Positions 16,167 through 24,681 are shown, counted from the stretch's first letter. The stretch: DNA of 64,000 nucleotides from Bryobacterales bacterium (GCA_016716385.1 JADJWL010000017.1:1-64000); one strand, 5' to 3'. Notes: generated from the sequence alone by a model not told the origin. A program made the numbers and translations.

Positions 16167-17489
16167 GTGTCCAGCAAGACGTTCTACATCGAGACGTTCG
16201 GCTGCCAGATGAACGTCCACGATTCGGAAAAAGTCGTCGGTACCCTCATCCGGCAGGGGTATGAGCCCGTTGCGACCCCCGAACAGGCGCACCTGGTGCT
16301 CTACAACACGTGCAGCATCCGCGACAAGGCTGAGCAGAAGGTCTTCAACCGCCTCCAGCAGTTCAAGCGCGACGCCGGCAGGGGCAAGGTCTTCGGCGTT
16401 CTCGGGTGTGTCGCCCAGCAGGAAGGCGAGCGGATCTTCGAGCGCGCCCCGCACGTCAGCCTCGTGGCCGGTTCGGCCAGCTATGCGCAACTGCCGCAAC
16501 TGCTGGTGCAGATCGAAGCCGGCAACCGCCGCGTCACGGGGCTCAGCCTGGAGACCGACGAGGCGTTCGAAACCGACTTCACCCGGCGGGACAACCCACA
16601 CCGAGCCTACATCACGATCATCGAGGGCTGCGACAAGTCCTGCGCCTATTGCGTGGTGCCGTTTACGCGCGGTCCGGAACGCAGCCGCGCGTCGGCGTCG
16701 ATCATGGCGGAAGCCAGGGTGCTCGCGGAGCAGGGATTCACCGAAATCCAACTGCTCGGGCAGAACGTCAACAGTTACCGCGACCCGTCGCCCGCCGGGT
16801 GGGACTTCGCCACGCTGCTCGCCCGCGTCGGCGAGGTCGACGGCATCCGCCGCGTGCGCTTCACCACCAGCCACCCGCGCGACTTCACGAAAGAGATCGT
16901 CGACGCGATCAGCGCCAATCCCGTGCTGTGCAACCAGGTGCACCTGCCGGTGCAATCCGGGTCTTCGCGCGTGCTCGAGTGCATGGACCGGCTCTACACG
17001 CGCGATGAGTACATGCGCCGCATCGAGTGGCTGAAGGCGTCGCCGCGCAACATCGCGCTCTCCACCGACATCATCGTCGGCTTCCCCGGCGAGACCGAGG
17101 CCGACTTCGCGCAGACGCTCGACCTGATCGATCAGGTGGAGTACGACTCGATGTTCAGCTTCAAGTACTCGCCCCGCCCGAACACGGCCGCGCTCACCTT
17201 CGAGGACGCCATCCCCGAGGACGAGAAGCAGCGCCGCCTGCTGATCGTGCAGGAGCGGCAGCGCGCCATCCAGATCCGGCGCAACGCCGCCCGCATCGGC
17301 AACGTGGAAGAGGTGCTGGTGGAAGGCCGCAATCACGCGCTCGGCCAGTGGATCGGGCGTACCTCGCAGAACCAGACGCTCAACTTCACGCATCCGGACA
17401 CGGACGCTTCGCTGATTGGCCGGTATCTGCCGGTGCTGGTGACGCGCGCGGGTCCGAATTCCCTGGCTGGCGAAAGCCCTGTGATGTAA
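16167..17489 (+). CDS. miaB: tRNA-2-methylthio-N6-dimethylallyladenosine synthase MiaB
   Basis: This 440-residue radical-SAM methylthiotransferase modifies adenosine 37 of tRNAs. It has the UPF0004 domain (FYIETFGCQMNVHDSEKV), radical-SAM cysteines Cys155/Cys159/Cys162 (CDKSCAYC), ELQLLGQNVNSY-type motifs (EIQLLGQNVNSY here), FPGETEADF, and a TRAM domain near the end. GTG at 16167 fits the usual MiaB N terminus (SSKTFYIETFGCQ); longer in-frame extensions back to 15954 do not look like protein. Together with rimO at 8546 the window carries both methylthiotransferases. The stop codon overlaps the first possible ATG of the next gene. Confidence 0.95.
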   Translation: MSSKTFYIETFGCQMNVHDSEKVVGTLIRQGYEPVATPEQAHLVLYNTCSIRDKAEQKVFNRLQQFKRDAGRGKVFGVLGCVAQQEGERIFERAPHVSLVAGSASYAQLPQLLVQIEAGNRRVTGLSLETDEAFETDFTRRDNPHRAYITIIEGCDKSCAYCVVPFTRGPERSRASASIMAEARVLAEQGFTEIQLLGQNVNSYRDPSPAGWDFATLLARVGEVDGIRRVRFTTSHPRDFTKEIVDAISANPVLCNQVHLPVQSGSSRVLECMDRLYTRDEYMRRIEWLKASPRNIALSTDIIVGFPGETEADFAQTLDLIDQVEYDSMFSFKYSPRPNTAALTFEDAIPEDEKQRRLLIVQERQRAIQIRRNAARIGNVEEVLVEGRNHALGQWIGRTSQNQTLNFTHPDTDASLIGRYLPVLVTRAGPNSLAGESPVM

Positions 17490-17509
17490 TGGAGGGAAGG
17501 GAGAGGCTT

Positions 17510-17995
17510 ATGGAAATGGAAATGAAGATCCGCGGCCTGATGATGGACCCGGTCACGAACATGCCGATCGTGATCCTCAAAGACCTCAGCGGGAATGCGG
17601 TCCTGCCCATCTGGGTGGGCATTTACGAAGCCAACGCCATTGCCCTGGAGATCGAGAAGGTCTCGACGCAGCGGCCGATGACGCACGACCTGATCAAGAG
17701 CCTGCTGCTCGGCCTGGAGACCGGTGTGCGCAAAGTGGTGGTGAACGAACTGAAGGACGACACGTTCTACGCCATCATCTGGCTGGAGCGCAACGGCGAA
17801 CTGATCAGCGTGGACTCCCGCCCGAGCGATGCGCTGGCGCTGGCTCTGCGCCTCGATTGCCCCATCTACGTCGAGGAGTCGGTTCTGAAGTCGTCCAAGG
17901 TCGCCTCGACCGCCTCCGAAAAGGTCAACAACGAAGAACTGCGCAAGTGGCTCGAAGGTCTGAACGATGAGGACCTCGGGCGCTACAAGATGTAG
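17510..17995 (+). CDS. bifunctional nuclease (BFN/DUF151) domain protein
   Basis: This 161-residue protein has the single BFN domain: GLMMDPVTNMPIVILKD, LPIWVGIYEANAIALEIE, RPMTHDLIKSLLLGLE, DTFYAIIWLE and SRPSDALALALRLDCPIYV are all conserved family blocks. Relatives have RNase and DNase activity or unknown regulatory roles. The C-terminal tail (NNEELRKWLEGLNDEDLGRYKM) is the usual linker after the domain. ATG at 17510 has a purine-rich ribosome site (GGGAAGGGAGAGG); ATG at 17489, overlapping the miaB stop, is possible. It is cotranscribed with miaB. Confidence 0.9.
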   Translation: MEMEMKIRGLMMDPVTNMPIVILKDLSGNAVLPIWVGIYEANAIALEIEKVSTQRPMTHDLIKSLLLGLETGVRKVVVNELKDDTFYAIIWLERNGELISVDSRPSDALALALRLDCPIYVEESVLKSSKVASTASEKVNNEELRKWLEGLNDEDLGRYKM

Positions 17996-17997
17996 CC

Positions 17998-18291
17998 GTG
18001 CAGGAGAAACTCGAACGGTTGGCGGCGGCCGGCATTCAACTGCTGCCAGCCGAACTGCCCACTCACTTCCTTTTTGAACGCGACGGCTTTGTCGCGCTCG
18101 TGGAGCGCCGGGGCGAGGCGTTCGGCGCCATCGGGACGCCCTCGCTCCTGATGGACTCGGGCTTGGCGGTCCTGGTCTGGCGCGGCGATTTGCCGTACTT
18201 CGTCGGCAAGGGCCACGAGTCGCCCGCGACCGAAGAGCAGGTGGAAGCGCTGCGCGGCTTTGCATCGGACCTGGAAGCGGCGCTCGCGTAG
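17998..18291 (+). CDS. small protein of unknown function
   Basis: This 97-residue protein with a GTG start lies two bases after the BFN gene stop, in a clear operon position. It looks like a soluble alpha/beta protein (THFLFERDGFVALVERR, GLAVLVWRGDLPYFVGKG, then a helix ending in DLEAALA). There are no cysteines, membrane segments or catalytic motifs that I recognise. The close spacing and protein-like composition support a real gene; its job may relate to the upstream nuclease-like protein, but that is inference. Confidence 0.7.
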   Translation: MQEKLERLAAAGIQLLPAELPTHFLFERDGFVALVERRGEAFGAIGTPSLLMDSGLAVLVWRGDLPYFVGKGHESPATEEQVEALRGFASDLEAALA

Positions 18292-18399
18292 ATTGGCATT
18301 TCTACCGTGTAAGAATTTCCCGCTTCCGCTTCCCGGCGCTGGATCTGGCAGATAAGTCGATCGGCATGCTGTGGCCATTCATTTGCCTATGTCCACGGC

Positions 18400-19872
18400 A
18401 TGATATTCCGGTGTTCTTGGACCGTACTCCTTGCCTTCCTGACCTCAGTTCTCCTTCTGACGCCCCAGGCGGCCCGGGCACAGAATCTCTTCCTCGTGAT
18501 CGACGAGGACAGCATCGACAACGGCAATCCGCCGAATTTCTTTGGGGATGTTGACGTGAACGATGACATCGCCCGTATCGGACAGCGGCGTCCATTGCGA
18601 TTCTTCGCCCAAAATGCAGGGTCTGTCATTGCGCTGCACACCGGCGAAGTGGGAGACGAAGGCTGGTTTGCGTTGAAGTCGATTCCCGCATCCTGGAACC
18701 GGACCGGACCCACCGGCGACGGGCTCCGGAACTTCCTCCTGGCCGGTCCCGGACTCGGCTCCGAAGGGAACGGACGCGGTTCCGAAGACCTGCTGGATAA
18801 GATCCCCGACGTCACGCCCCTGCGCGCGACCGGCCTGAAGATGCTCGAAGGCCGCCGCGTGTGCGCCGTTGTGTTCGACAGCGACGTCAGCATGAACTAC
18901 AGCCCCCTCAACGGGAGTCTTAAGGGGGCGAACCTCGGCCTCGTCGCCTTCGAGGTCCTCTCCGTCACGCGTCTTCGCGGCTTCTCGACGTCTTCCCTGC
19001 CCCGTGTCGAGATCCGGATCCTCAGCGCGGAAGAGATCTGCAATGGTCCGCTCGAGTTGTTCCTGGATGCGCCTGTCCCGCAGTCGTCCTCCGAACCGTT
19101 CGATGTCGATCCGCGGGTCACGGTGACGATTCATCGTGGCGGTGTCGTGAATGGCGCCAGCTTCGCTCCAGAGGGCAGGCCGACTCACGCCGCGGCGCCG
19201 GGATCGATCGTTACGATTTTCGGGACCGGCCTGGCGCCCCAAACTGTGAGTGCATCCGGCGCGCCGCTGCCCTCGTCGCTACGCGGCGTTACCGTGACCT
19301 TCAACGGCCGGCCGGCCCCGCTGTTCTTTGTCTCGTCGGGCCAGATCAATGCTCAGGTGCCCTGGAATGTCCTGCCGCCCGGCGCGGACTCCGGGCACGT
19401 GACCGTGGTCGTGACGCGCGACGGCGTCCAGAGCCCGCCTGTCGGGGCGCCGGTCCAGCGGGTGTCTCCCGCGGTCTTCACTCTCGGGGCCGGCGGACCC
19501 GCCGTCGCCGTCAATCCCGACGGGACACTGGCCCAGGCACCGGGTTCCGTCCCGGGGCTTGCGACCCGGTCCGCGACTCCCGGAAGCTGGATCGCGATCT
19601 ACGCCACCGGATTGGGAGCCGTGAATGACGGCGTCCCCGATGGCGCGAACAGCCGCGACCGGCTTCGCGAAACGCGCTTGCAGCCACGCGTGACAATCGG
19701 GGGCCGGCCGGCGCGTGTCCTCTTCTGCGGGCTGTCGCCGGAGTTTGTCGGAGTCAACCAGGTGAACGTGGAGGTGCCGCCGGATGCGCCTTTGGGGGAT
19801 GCGGTCCCCGTGAGCATCGAGCTCGGCGGTGTCACCAGCGACCCGGCAGTCACAATCTCCGTGCGCCGGTAG
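18400..19872 (+). CDS. exported protein with Solibacter-type C-terminal domain (TIGR03437 type)
   Basis: This 490-residue secreted protein has a signal peptide (TVLLAFLTSVLLLTPQAARA), an unknown N-terminal region of about 220 residues, and a C-terminal domain at about residues 245-490. The domain carries the family landmarks: VVNGASF, PGSIVTIFGTGLAP, SSGQINAQVPWNV, NPDGTLAQ, WIAIYATGLGAV and GVNQVNVEVP. That domain is greatly expanded in Solibacter usitatus relatives and is the main taxonomic clue in the window. Its function is unknown; it probably acts at the cell surface or outside the cell. The gene converges with feoB, with no base between the stop codons. Confidence 0.88.
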   Translation: MIFRCSWTVLLAFLTSVLLLTPQAARAQNLFLVIDEDSIDNGNPPNFFGDVDVNDDIARIGQRRPLRFFAQNAGSVIALHTGEVGDEGWFALKSIPASWNRTGPTGDGLRNFLLAGPGLGSEGNGRGSEDLLDKIPDVTPLRATGLKMLEGRRVCAVVFDSDVSMNYSPLNGSLKGANLGLVAFEVLSVTRLRGFSTSSLPRVEIRILSAEEICNGPLELFLDAPVPQSSSEPFDVDPRVTVTIHRGGVVNGASFAPEGRPTHAAAPGSIVTIFGTGLAPQTVSASGAPLPSSLRGVTVTFNGRPAPLFFVSSGQINAQVPWNVLPPGADSGHVTVVVTRDGVQSPPVGAPVQRVSPAVFTLGAGGPAVAVNPDGTLAQAPGSVPGLATRSATPGSWIAIYATGLGAVNDGVPDGANSRDRLRETRLQPRVTIGGRPARVLFCGLSPEFVGVNQVNVEVPPDAPLGDAVPVSIELGGVTSDPAVTISVRR

Positions 19873-21723
19873 CTATCCCGCGATGCGGAACGCGATGAAT
19901 GCGCTCACGTAGGCCACCGCGGTCATGAAGAGAAACTGTGCGCCGGGCCATTTCCAGCCACCCGTCTCCCGGCGCACAACCGCCAGCGTCGACATGCATT
20001 GCATGGCGAAGGCGAAAAACACCAGCAGGGCAACCGCGCCGCCGAATGTCAGGTCCTCGCGCAGTTTCCCTTGCAGATCCAGGTTGTCCGCCTCGCCCTC
20101 CATGCCGTAGATCGTTCCGAGCGTCCCGACGATCACTTCGCGCGCCGCCAGGGATGTCAACAGCCCGATCCCGATCTTCCAGTTGAAGCCCAGCGGAGCG
20201 ATCAGCGGCTCGATGGTCCGCCCGATCGTGCCGGCGATGCTGTTCTCGATCGGCGGCGCTGTGAGCGCGCCCTCCGGCGTCCTTTCCAACGGGACGCTGC
20301 ACAACACCCAGAGCAGAATGACCGTTCCGAGAATCACCGTACCGGCACGGCGCAGGAAGACTTTGGCGCGATCGAGCAGGCGCAAGCCGAGCGAGCGGAA
20401 CGTGGGCCAGCGGTACGGAGGCATCTCGAGCAGAAACGGCGTCCCGTGGCTCTTCAGGATCGAGGACTTCAACAGGCGCGCGGTCGCCACCGCCATGAGG
20501 AAGCCGATCAGATACAGGCTGAGCATCGCGGCGGCCTGTGTACCGAGGAACGCGCCGAGCACTGGCCTGTTCGGAATGAAAGCGGCGATGATCAGCGTGT
20601 AAACAGGCAGGCGCGCCGAGCACGTCATAAACGGCGCGATCAGGATTGTCGCGATGCGGTCGCGCTTGTTCTCGATCGTGCGCGTCGACATGATGGCCGG
20701 GACGGCGCACGCGTAGGCCGACAGAAGTGGGATAAACGACTTGCCCTGCAGGCCGATCTTCGCCATCGTACGGTCGGCGATGAGAGCGGCACGCGCCAGG
20801 TAGCCGGAGTCCTCGAGGATCCCGATGAACAGGAACAACAGCAGGATCTGGGGCAGGAACACGACGACCGAACCAACGCCGGACCAGACGCCCTCTATCA
20901 TGAACGACCGCACGGGTCCCTCGGGCAGGACGGCGCTCACGGCGCGCCCGAACTCAAGCACCAGCTCCTGCGAGCCTTCCATCAGGGGTTGCGCGAACGA
21001 GAAGATCGCTTGGAACACCAGCAGCACAACGAGTCCGAAGATCGCCGGGCCAGCCACGGGATGGAGGAAGACGCTGTCGAGCCGCTGCGTCCAGACGGGC
21101 GGGGCCGGAGCCCGGTAGCGGGACTCGCTGCCGACCTGCGCGGACCACGCGCGGCAATGCGGGATATCGTGCAGGACCGGCAACTCGATCGGCTTCGGCC
21201 GGGGCGCCGGAGGAGCAGCGAGGAACCGGCGTACCTCATCGATCCCTTGCCCGCGGGCGGCGCTCACCAGGGCCACGGGAGCGCCCAGTTGCGCGGCCAG
21301 CGCGCGTGTATCCACCTCGCCCCCTCGCCCCGCAAGATCGTCCGCCATGTTGAGGACGACCAGCGTTGGCAACTCCAGCGCGAGGATCGGTGCGGCCAGC
21401 AGCAGATGCCGCTGGAGGTTGGTCGAGTCGAGGATCAGCAGCACGGCATCGGGGCGAGGCGTGCCGGAGAGCGTGCCCTCAAGCGCGTCGCGAGTGACAC
21501 GCTCATCCTCGGAGCGGGCATTCAGACTGTACACACCAGGCAGATCGACCAGCGTCACGGCGCTGCCATCGTCAAGGCGCGCGCTGCCGGTGTGCTGCTC
21601 GACCGTCACGCCCGGATAGTTCGCCACCTTCTGGCGCAGCCCGGTGAGCCGGTTGAAGAGCGTGGACTTCCCCGAATTCGGCGGACCGACGATCGCGATC
21701 AACCTGGTGCGCGCGCTGATCAT
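19873..21723 (-). CDS. feoB: ferrous iron transport protein B
   Basis: This inner-membrane Fe(II) transporter has an N-terminal G-protein domain. G1 is GPPNSGKS (13-20), G3 is DLPG (60-63) and G4 is NMAD (125-128); membrane helices follow. The gate motifs are ACAVPAIMSTRTI and APFMTCSARLPVY, whose Cys residues are conserved in FeoB. At 616 residues it is shorter than E. coli FeoB (773), mainly in the helical insert after the G domain and at the C terminus, like many compact homologues. Its ATG overlaps the feoA stop (21720-21723), so the two proteins are translationally coupled. Confidence 0.95.
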   Translation of the reverse strand: MISARTRLIAIVGPPNSGKSTLFNRLTGLRQKVANYPGVTVEQHTGSARLDDGSAVTLVDLPGVYSLNARSEDERVTRDALEGTLSGTPRPDAVLLILDSTNLQRHLLLAAPILALELPTLVVLNMADDLAGRGGEVDTRALAAQLGAPVALVSAARGQGIDEVRRFLAAPPAPRPKPIELPVLHDIPHCRAWSAQVGSESRYRAPAPPVWTQRLDSVFLHPVAGPAIFGLVVLLVFQAIFSFAQPLMEGSQELVLEFGRAVSAVLPEGPVRSFMIEGVWSGVGSVVVFLPQILLLFLFIGILEDSGYLARAALIADRTMAKIGLQGKSFIPLLSAYACAVPAIMSTRTIENKRDRIATILIAPFMTCSARLPVYTLIIAAFIPNRPVLGAFLGTQAAAMLSLYLIGFLMAVATARLLKSSILKSHGTPFLLEMPPYRWPTFRSLGLRLLDRAKVFLRRAGTVILGTVILLWVLCSVPLERTPEGALTAPPIENSIAGTIGRTIEPLIAPLGFNWKIGIGLLTSLAAREVIVGTLGTIYGMEGEADNLDLQGKLREDLTFGGAVALLVFFAFAMQCMSTLAVVRRETGGWKWPGAQFLFMTAVAYVSAFIAFRIAG

Positions 21724-21968
21724 GGACGCAGCAGGACGTGCCTGGCCATGGCGCGCCGCATTGCGAACTCCGAACCGTCGACGCGATAGACGCGCGGGTC
21801 GCCGCCAGGCGCCGAGTGGGCCGCGCTCACGGCCAGGCCGGGCACGAAGCCCAACTCCATCAGTCGGTGAACCTCTTCCTGAGGGAGATCGATGCGGTCG
21901 AGAATGCCGGATTCGCCTTCACGCAAGTCGCTCAAGGCAGAGCGCCCGATCCTGCTACTGAGTTGCAT
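21720..21968 (-). CDS. feoA: ferrous iron transport protein A
   Basis: This 82-residue SH3-like cytoplasmic partner of FeoB has SDLREGESGILDRI at the N terminus, the ELGFVPGLAV motif typical of FeoA, and a final EFAMRRAMARHVLL stretch. It is needed for FeoB activity in other bacteria. The gene starts at ATG 21968 and overlaps feoB by four bases. It has no Shine-Dalgarno sequence, and its promoter (21978-22006) is so close that the mRNA is probably leaderless. No Fur box is evident, although a weak one could be missed. Confidence 0.93.
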   Translation of the reverse strand: MQLSSRIGRSALSDLREGESGILDRIDLPQEEVHRLMELGFVPGLAVSAAHSAPGGDPRVYRVDGSEFAMRRAMARHVLLRP

Positions 21969-21977
21969 CTCGACTTC

Positions 21978-22006
21978 AGTATGCCGCCGGAGGGTCCGGC
22001 TGTCAA
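21978..22006 (-). promoter_or_regulatory. feoAB promoter
   Basis: On the minus strand, a perfect TTGACA (22001-22006) is followed after exactly 17 bases by CATACT (21978-21983). The hexamer ends nine bases before the feoA ATG. Transcription is expected near 21971, so the leader would be only about three bases. Confidence 0.7.
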
Positions 22007-22016
22007 GGGGGGCCGG

Positions 22017-23210
22017 TCAGGGCAGGCCGCCGCGATTCTCGTACACCTTCAGATTGGCGGTCGCCGCCCCGATGCAGGCGACGTCGGGACGCCCGTCGCC
22101 GTCGAAATCGGCGGTGGTGCAGGCTGCCGCCGCGATGCCGCCACTGTCGAGCGTCTGCCGGGTCCATTTGCCGCCGTTCCCGCTATTGGCGTGGTAGATG
22201 TGGACGCTGCGGCCTTCGCCCCGGAATCCGGTCACGATCTCATCGCGGCCGTCGCCGTTGAAGTCCGCTGTCAGAATAGTGTGGCCGTCAACGAGCGTTG
22301 TGTCGATGACCTGGCGCCGCCACATGCCTTTCTCCTCGCGGTAAACCACCACCTGGTTGCCGTGCCAGGGCTCAATGGAAGCGAGAAACCGGCGGCCCTG
22401 TAGTGTACCCACGGCGACGTCGCTCGATCCGCCCTTCGGCCAGGGACTGGTGTCGCCCGCCACAATGCGTTTCTTCGACCACCGTTCGTCCCTGCCGAGT
22501 TTGAACAGATGAATGCCGAGAAAGCTGGCCGTGAGGATCTCCTCGCGCCCGTCGCTATCCCAATCGATCACCCAAATCCCGTGGACGACGCCCTCGTCCG
22601 CGGGCGCTTCGGGCGTGCCGGAGATATCGCGCCGCATCCAGTCTTCGGGGTCGTAGAACACCAGGGGCGTGGGCGCGCGATCCTCCGGTGCGTTCACATT
22701 CGGCCCGGTGAGCGCGGAGTTGATGGCCACTTTGCGCCCGTCGCCGCGGATGTCGGCCCAACGGATGCGATGCGAGGTCGGGATGCGGTCGATCTCGGCG
22801 ACCTTCCACGGTTCACGCGGGTCGCCCTGGCTGCGCAGCACCGAGACGGTTCCGATGCTCTGTTTGGCGCGATTTTCGAAGTCGTGCGCGAGCACGATCT
22901 CCGGGATCCCGTCTCCGTCGGTGTCCCACACGGCAAGGTTGATCATGCGCTTCAAGCCGTCGGCGATCACGTGGCGGCGCCAGGAAGGGTTCTCGTACCA
23001 GGCGAGTTCGTCCATCCGGCTGGCCAGCGCGATCAGGTCGGGACGCCCGTCGCGGTTCAGGTCGGCCGCGACCACCTGGTAGCCCCCCTGCAACCCCGTC
23101 GCGATCAGCCGCTCGCGGAAATGCACAGGCTTGGGCGCGGCCAGCAGGGCCGCTGTACAGAGTGTTCCGGCCAGGACGCGTAGCACGCCCCAGTATAATT
23201 GAGGCAACAT
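22017..23210 (-). CDS. exported FG-GAP/VCBS-repeat beta-propeller protein
   Basis: This protein of about 397 residues has a hydrophobic signal segment (GTLCTAALLAAPKP) and repeated calcium-binding FG-GAP motifs of the form D-x-[ND]-x-D-G-x-x: ADLNRDGRPDLIA, DTDGDGIPEIVLA, DWDSDGREEILTA, DFNGDGRDEIVTG and DFDGDGRPDVAC. Such seven-bladed propellers bind ligands or proteins outside the cell. The ATG at 23210 overlaps the start codon of the divergent TolB-like gene; a GTG at 23186 directly before the signal peptide would leave room for the neighbour's promoter and may be the true start. Confidence 0.82.
   Translation of the reverse strand: MLPQLYWGVLRVLAGTLCTAALLAAPKPVHFRERLIATGLQGGYQVVAADLNRDGRPDLIALASRMDELAWYENPSWRRHVIADGLKRMINLAVWDTDGDGIPEIVLAHDFENRAKQSIGTVSVLRSQGDPREPWKVAEIDRIPTSHRIRWADIRGDGRKVAINSALTGPNVNAPEDRAPTPLVFYDPEDWMRRDISGTPEAPADEGVVHGIWVIDWDSDGREEILTASFLGIHLFKLGRDERWSKKRIVAGDTSPWPKGGSSDVAVGTLQGRRFLASIEPWHGNQVVVYREEKGMWRRQVIDTTLVDGHTILTADFNGDGRDEIVTGFRGEGRSVHIYHANSGNGGKWTRQTLDSGGIAAAACTTADFDGDGRPDVACIGAATANLKVYENRGGLP
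23194..23199 (+). promoter_or_regulatory. -10 element of the TolB-like gene
   Basis: A perfect TATAAT ends nine bases before the ATG at 23209, the same spacing as at miaB, feoA and the rraA-like gene. A GAGG lies between hexamer and ATG, but at the expected start site it would not be part of the transcript. No -35 is recognisable. Confidence 0.5.
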
Positions 23211-24219
23211 GGCGTTGCGTGAAGCGCTCCTCCTCCCTCTGCTCTGTACCGCGGCTCTGGCGGCCGGCCCGGAGCGGCTCTCGAACATCCGGCAGCTCAC
23301 CCGCGGCGGGCAGAACGCCGAAGCGTACTGGTCACCGGACGGGAAGCAACTCGTCTTCCAGTCCACCCGCGAGGGCCACGCCTGCGACCAGATCTACATC
23401 ATGAACGCGGATGGGTCTGACCACCGCATGGTGTCCACCGGCAAGGGACGGACCACCTGCGGGTACTTCCTGAGCGACGGCAAGCATATCGTGTACGCTT
23501 CGACGCACGAAGGGGACGCGGCGTGTCCGCCACCGCCGGACCGGAGCAAGGGCTATGTCTGGGGAGTGTTTCCCACCTACGACATCTTCGTGGCCACCAC
23601 CTCCGGCAAGATCGTGAAGAAGCTGACCGACGCGCCCGGTTACGATGCCGAAGCGACCGTGAACTGGAAGACGCGGCGCATCGTGTACACCTCGATGGCG
23701 TCCGGCGACCTCGACATGTGGACGATGAACGAGGATGGGGCCGGCAAGCGGCGGATTACTCACAAGGAAGGCTATGACGGCGGAGCGTTCTTTTCGCGGG
23801 ACGGCGGGAAGCTCGTCTGGCGGGCGAACTATCCCGGCACGCCGGAGCAGCTCGACCGCTACCGGGCGCTGCTCAAGGACAATCTGACCGCGCCCATGCG
23901 CATGGAAATCGTCGTGGCGGACGCCGATGGCCGCAACGCCCGCACCCTGACGGACTTCGGCTGCGCCAGCTTCGCCCCCACGTTCACGCCGGACGGCGGC
24001 AAGATCGTCTTCTCCTCCAACAAGCACGATTGCGATGGCAGACGCTTCGAGCTGTACATGATGAACCCCGACGGCAGCGGCGTCGAGCAGGTCACGGACT
24101 TCGGAGGATTCACTTCCTTCCCGGAGTTCTCTCCCGACGGCAGGCAACTCGTCTTCTCCTCCGATCGCGGCGCGGCGAACCGCTACGAGTTCAACATCTT
24201 TGTCGCGGATTGGAAATGA
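23209..24219 (+). CDS. exported TolB-like (WD40/PD40) beta-propeller protein
   Basis: This 336-residue protein has a signal peptide (LLLPLLCTAALAAGP) and repeated PD40 blades: AYWSPDGKQLVFQSTRE, IYIMNADGSD, YFLSDGKHIVYAST, PTFTPDGGKIVFSSNK, YMMNPDGSG and EFSPDGRQLVFSSDRG. It resembles the TolB C-terminal propeller without the TolB N-terminal domain. It probably works in the periplasm as a binding or scaffold protein. It is divergent from the FG-GAP gene, and the two ATG codons overlap within a single CATG. A clear promoter hexamer precedes it. Confidence 0.85.
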   Translation: MALREALLLPLLCTAALAAGPERLSNIRQLTRGGQNAEAYWSPDGKQLVFQSTREGHACDQIYIMNADGSDHRMVSTGKGRTTCGYFLSDGKHIVYASTHEGDAACPPPPDRSKGYVWGVFPTYDIFVATTSGKIVKKLTDAPGYDAEATVNWKTRRIVYTSMASGDLDMWTMNEDGAGKRRITHKEGYDGGAFFSRDGGKLVWRANYPGTPEQLDRYRALLKDNLTAPMRMEIVVADADGRNARTLTDFGCASFAPTFTPDGGKIVFSSNKHDCDGRRFELYMMNPDGSGVEQVTDFGGFTSFPEFSPDGRQLVFSSDRGAANRYEFNIFVADWK

Positions 24220-24243
24220 ATCCTGCGGCACGGCGGAAGCGTC

Positions 24244-24249
24244 TATAAT
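24244..24249 (+). promoter_or_regulatory. -10 element of the cytochrome gene
   Basis: A perfect TATAAT lies in the gap between the TolB-like and cytochrome genes. Transcription near 24256 would give a leader of about 36 bases containing GCGAGG before the ATG at 24292. No -35 is obvious. Confidence 0.5.
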
Positions 24250-24291
24250 CAAGACTAGATGTTGTCTTCATCCCATTAGCGAGGTTTTACG

Positions 24292-24633
24292 ATGCCACGA
24301 ATCCTAGCGTCGCTCGCCGCAGCGATCTTGCTGCTGAGCCTGGGCCTGCTGGTCGCCCAGGAGAAGGCGCCTGACAGCCTGGTCTACGAAGCGAAGTTCG
24401 GTAAGGTCACCTTCGATCACAAGAAGCATACGGATCGGGAGGGTGGCAAGTGCGAGCCGTGCCATGACCAGCCATTTGCCAAAGCCCACGGCAAACTGGG
24501 CGATTACAAGCTGGCCATGCACAAGAAGGCCGAAGCGTCCAAGGCGTCCTGCGCCACCTGCCACCATGACGGAGGCAAGTCCTTCGCCAGCAAGGGCAAC
24601 TGCAACAAGTGTCACGCCAAGAAAGGAAAGTAA
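24292..24633 (+). CDS. exported three-haem c-type cytochrome (c7/c3-like)
   Basis: This 113-residue periplasmic electron carrier has a signal peptide (AAAILLLSLGLLVAQ) and three CxxCH haem sites: CEPCH (54-58), CATCH (87-91) and CNKCH (104-108). Extra His residues in FDHKKH and AMHKK can serve as distal ligands, so bis-His triheme binding of the cytochrome c7 type is likely. The high Lys content is also typical. Its redox partner is not evident nearby. It ends just before a strong hairpin shared with the convergent gene. Confidence 0.85.
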   Translation: MPRILASLAAAILLLSLGLLVAQEKAPDSLVYEAKFGKVTFDHKKHTDREGGKCEPCHDQPFAKAHGKLGDYKLAMHKKAEASKASCATCHHDGGKSFASKGNCNKCHAKKGK

Positions 24634-24640
24634 GGTTCTA

Positions 24641-24681
24641 GCCGAAGTGGGCGGTCCTGAATACGGGCCGCTCACTTCGGC
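24641..24681. terminator. bidirectional hairpin between convergent genes
   Basis: Arms 24641-24657 and 24665-24681 pair over 17 positions, fifteen Watson-Crick and two G-U in the plus-strand RNA, around a seven-base loop. It sits eight bases after the cytochrome stop. Its right arm contains the stop codon of the convergent gene (24672-24674). No long U tract follows, so it may act as a pause or 3'-end protector rather than a classic intrinsic terminator. Confidence 0.6.

Noticed and set aside
19999..21789. Long open frame on the plus strand antisense to feoB
   Set aside because: High GC leaves few stops; the composition is Arg/Gln/His-rich and lacks motifs, while feoB on the other strand is certain.
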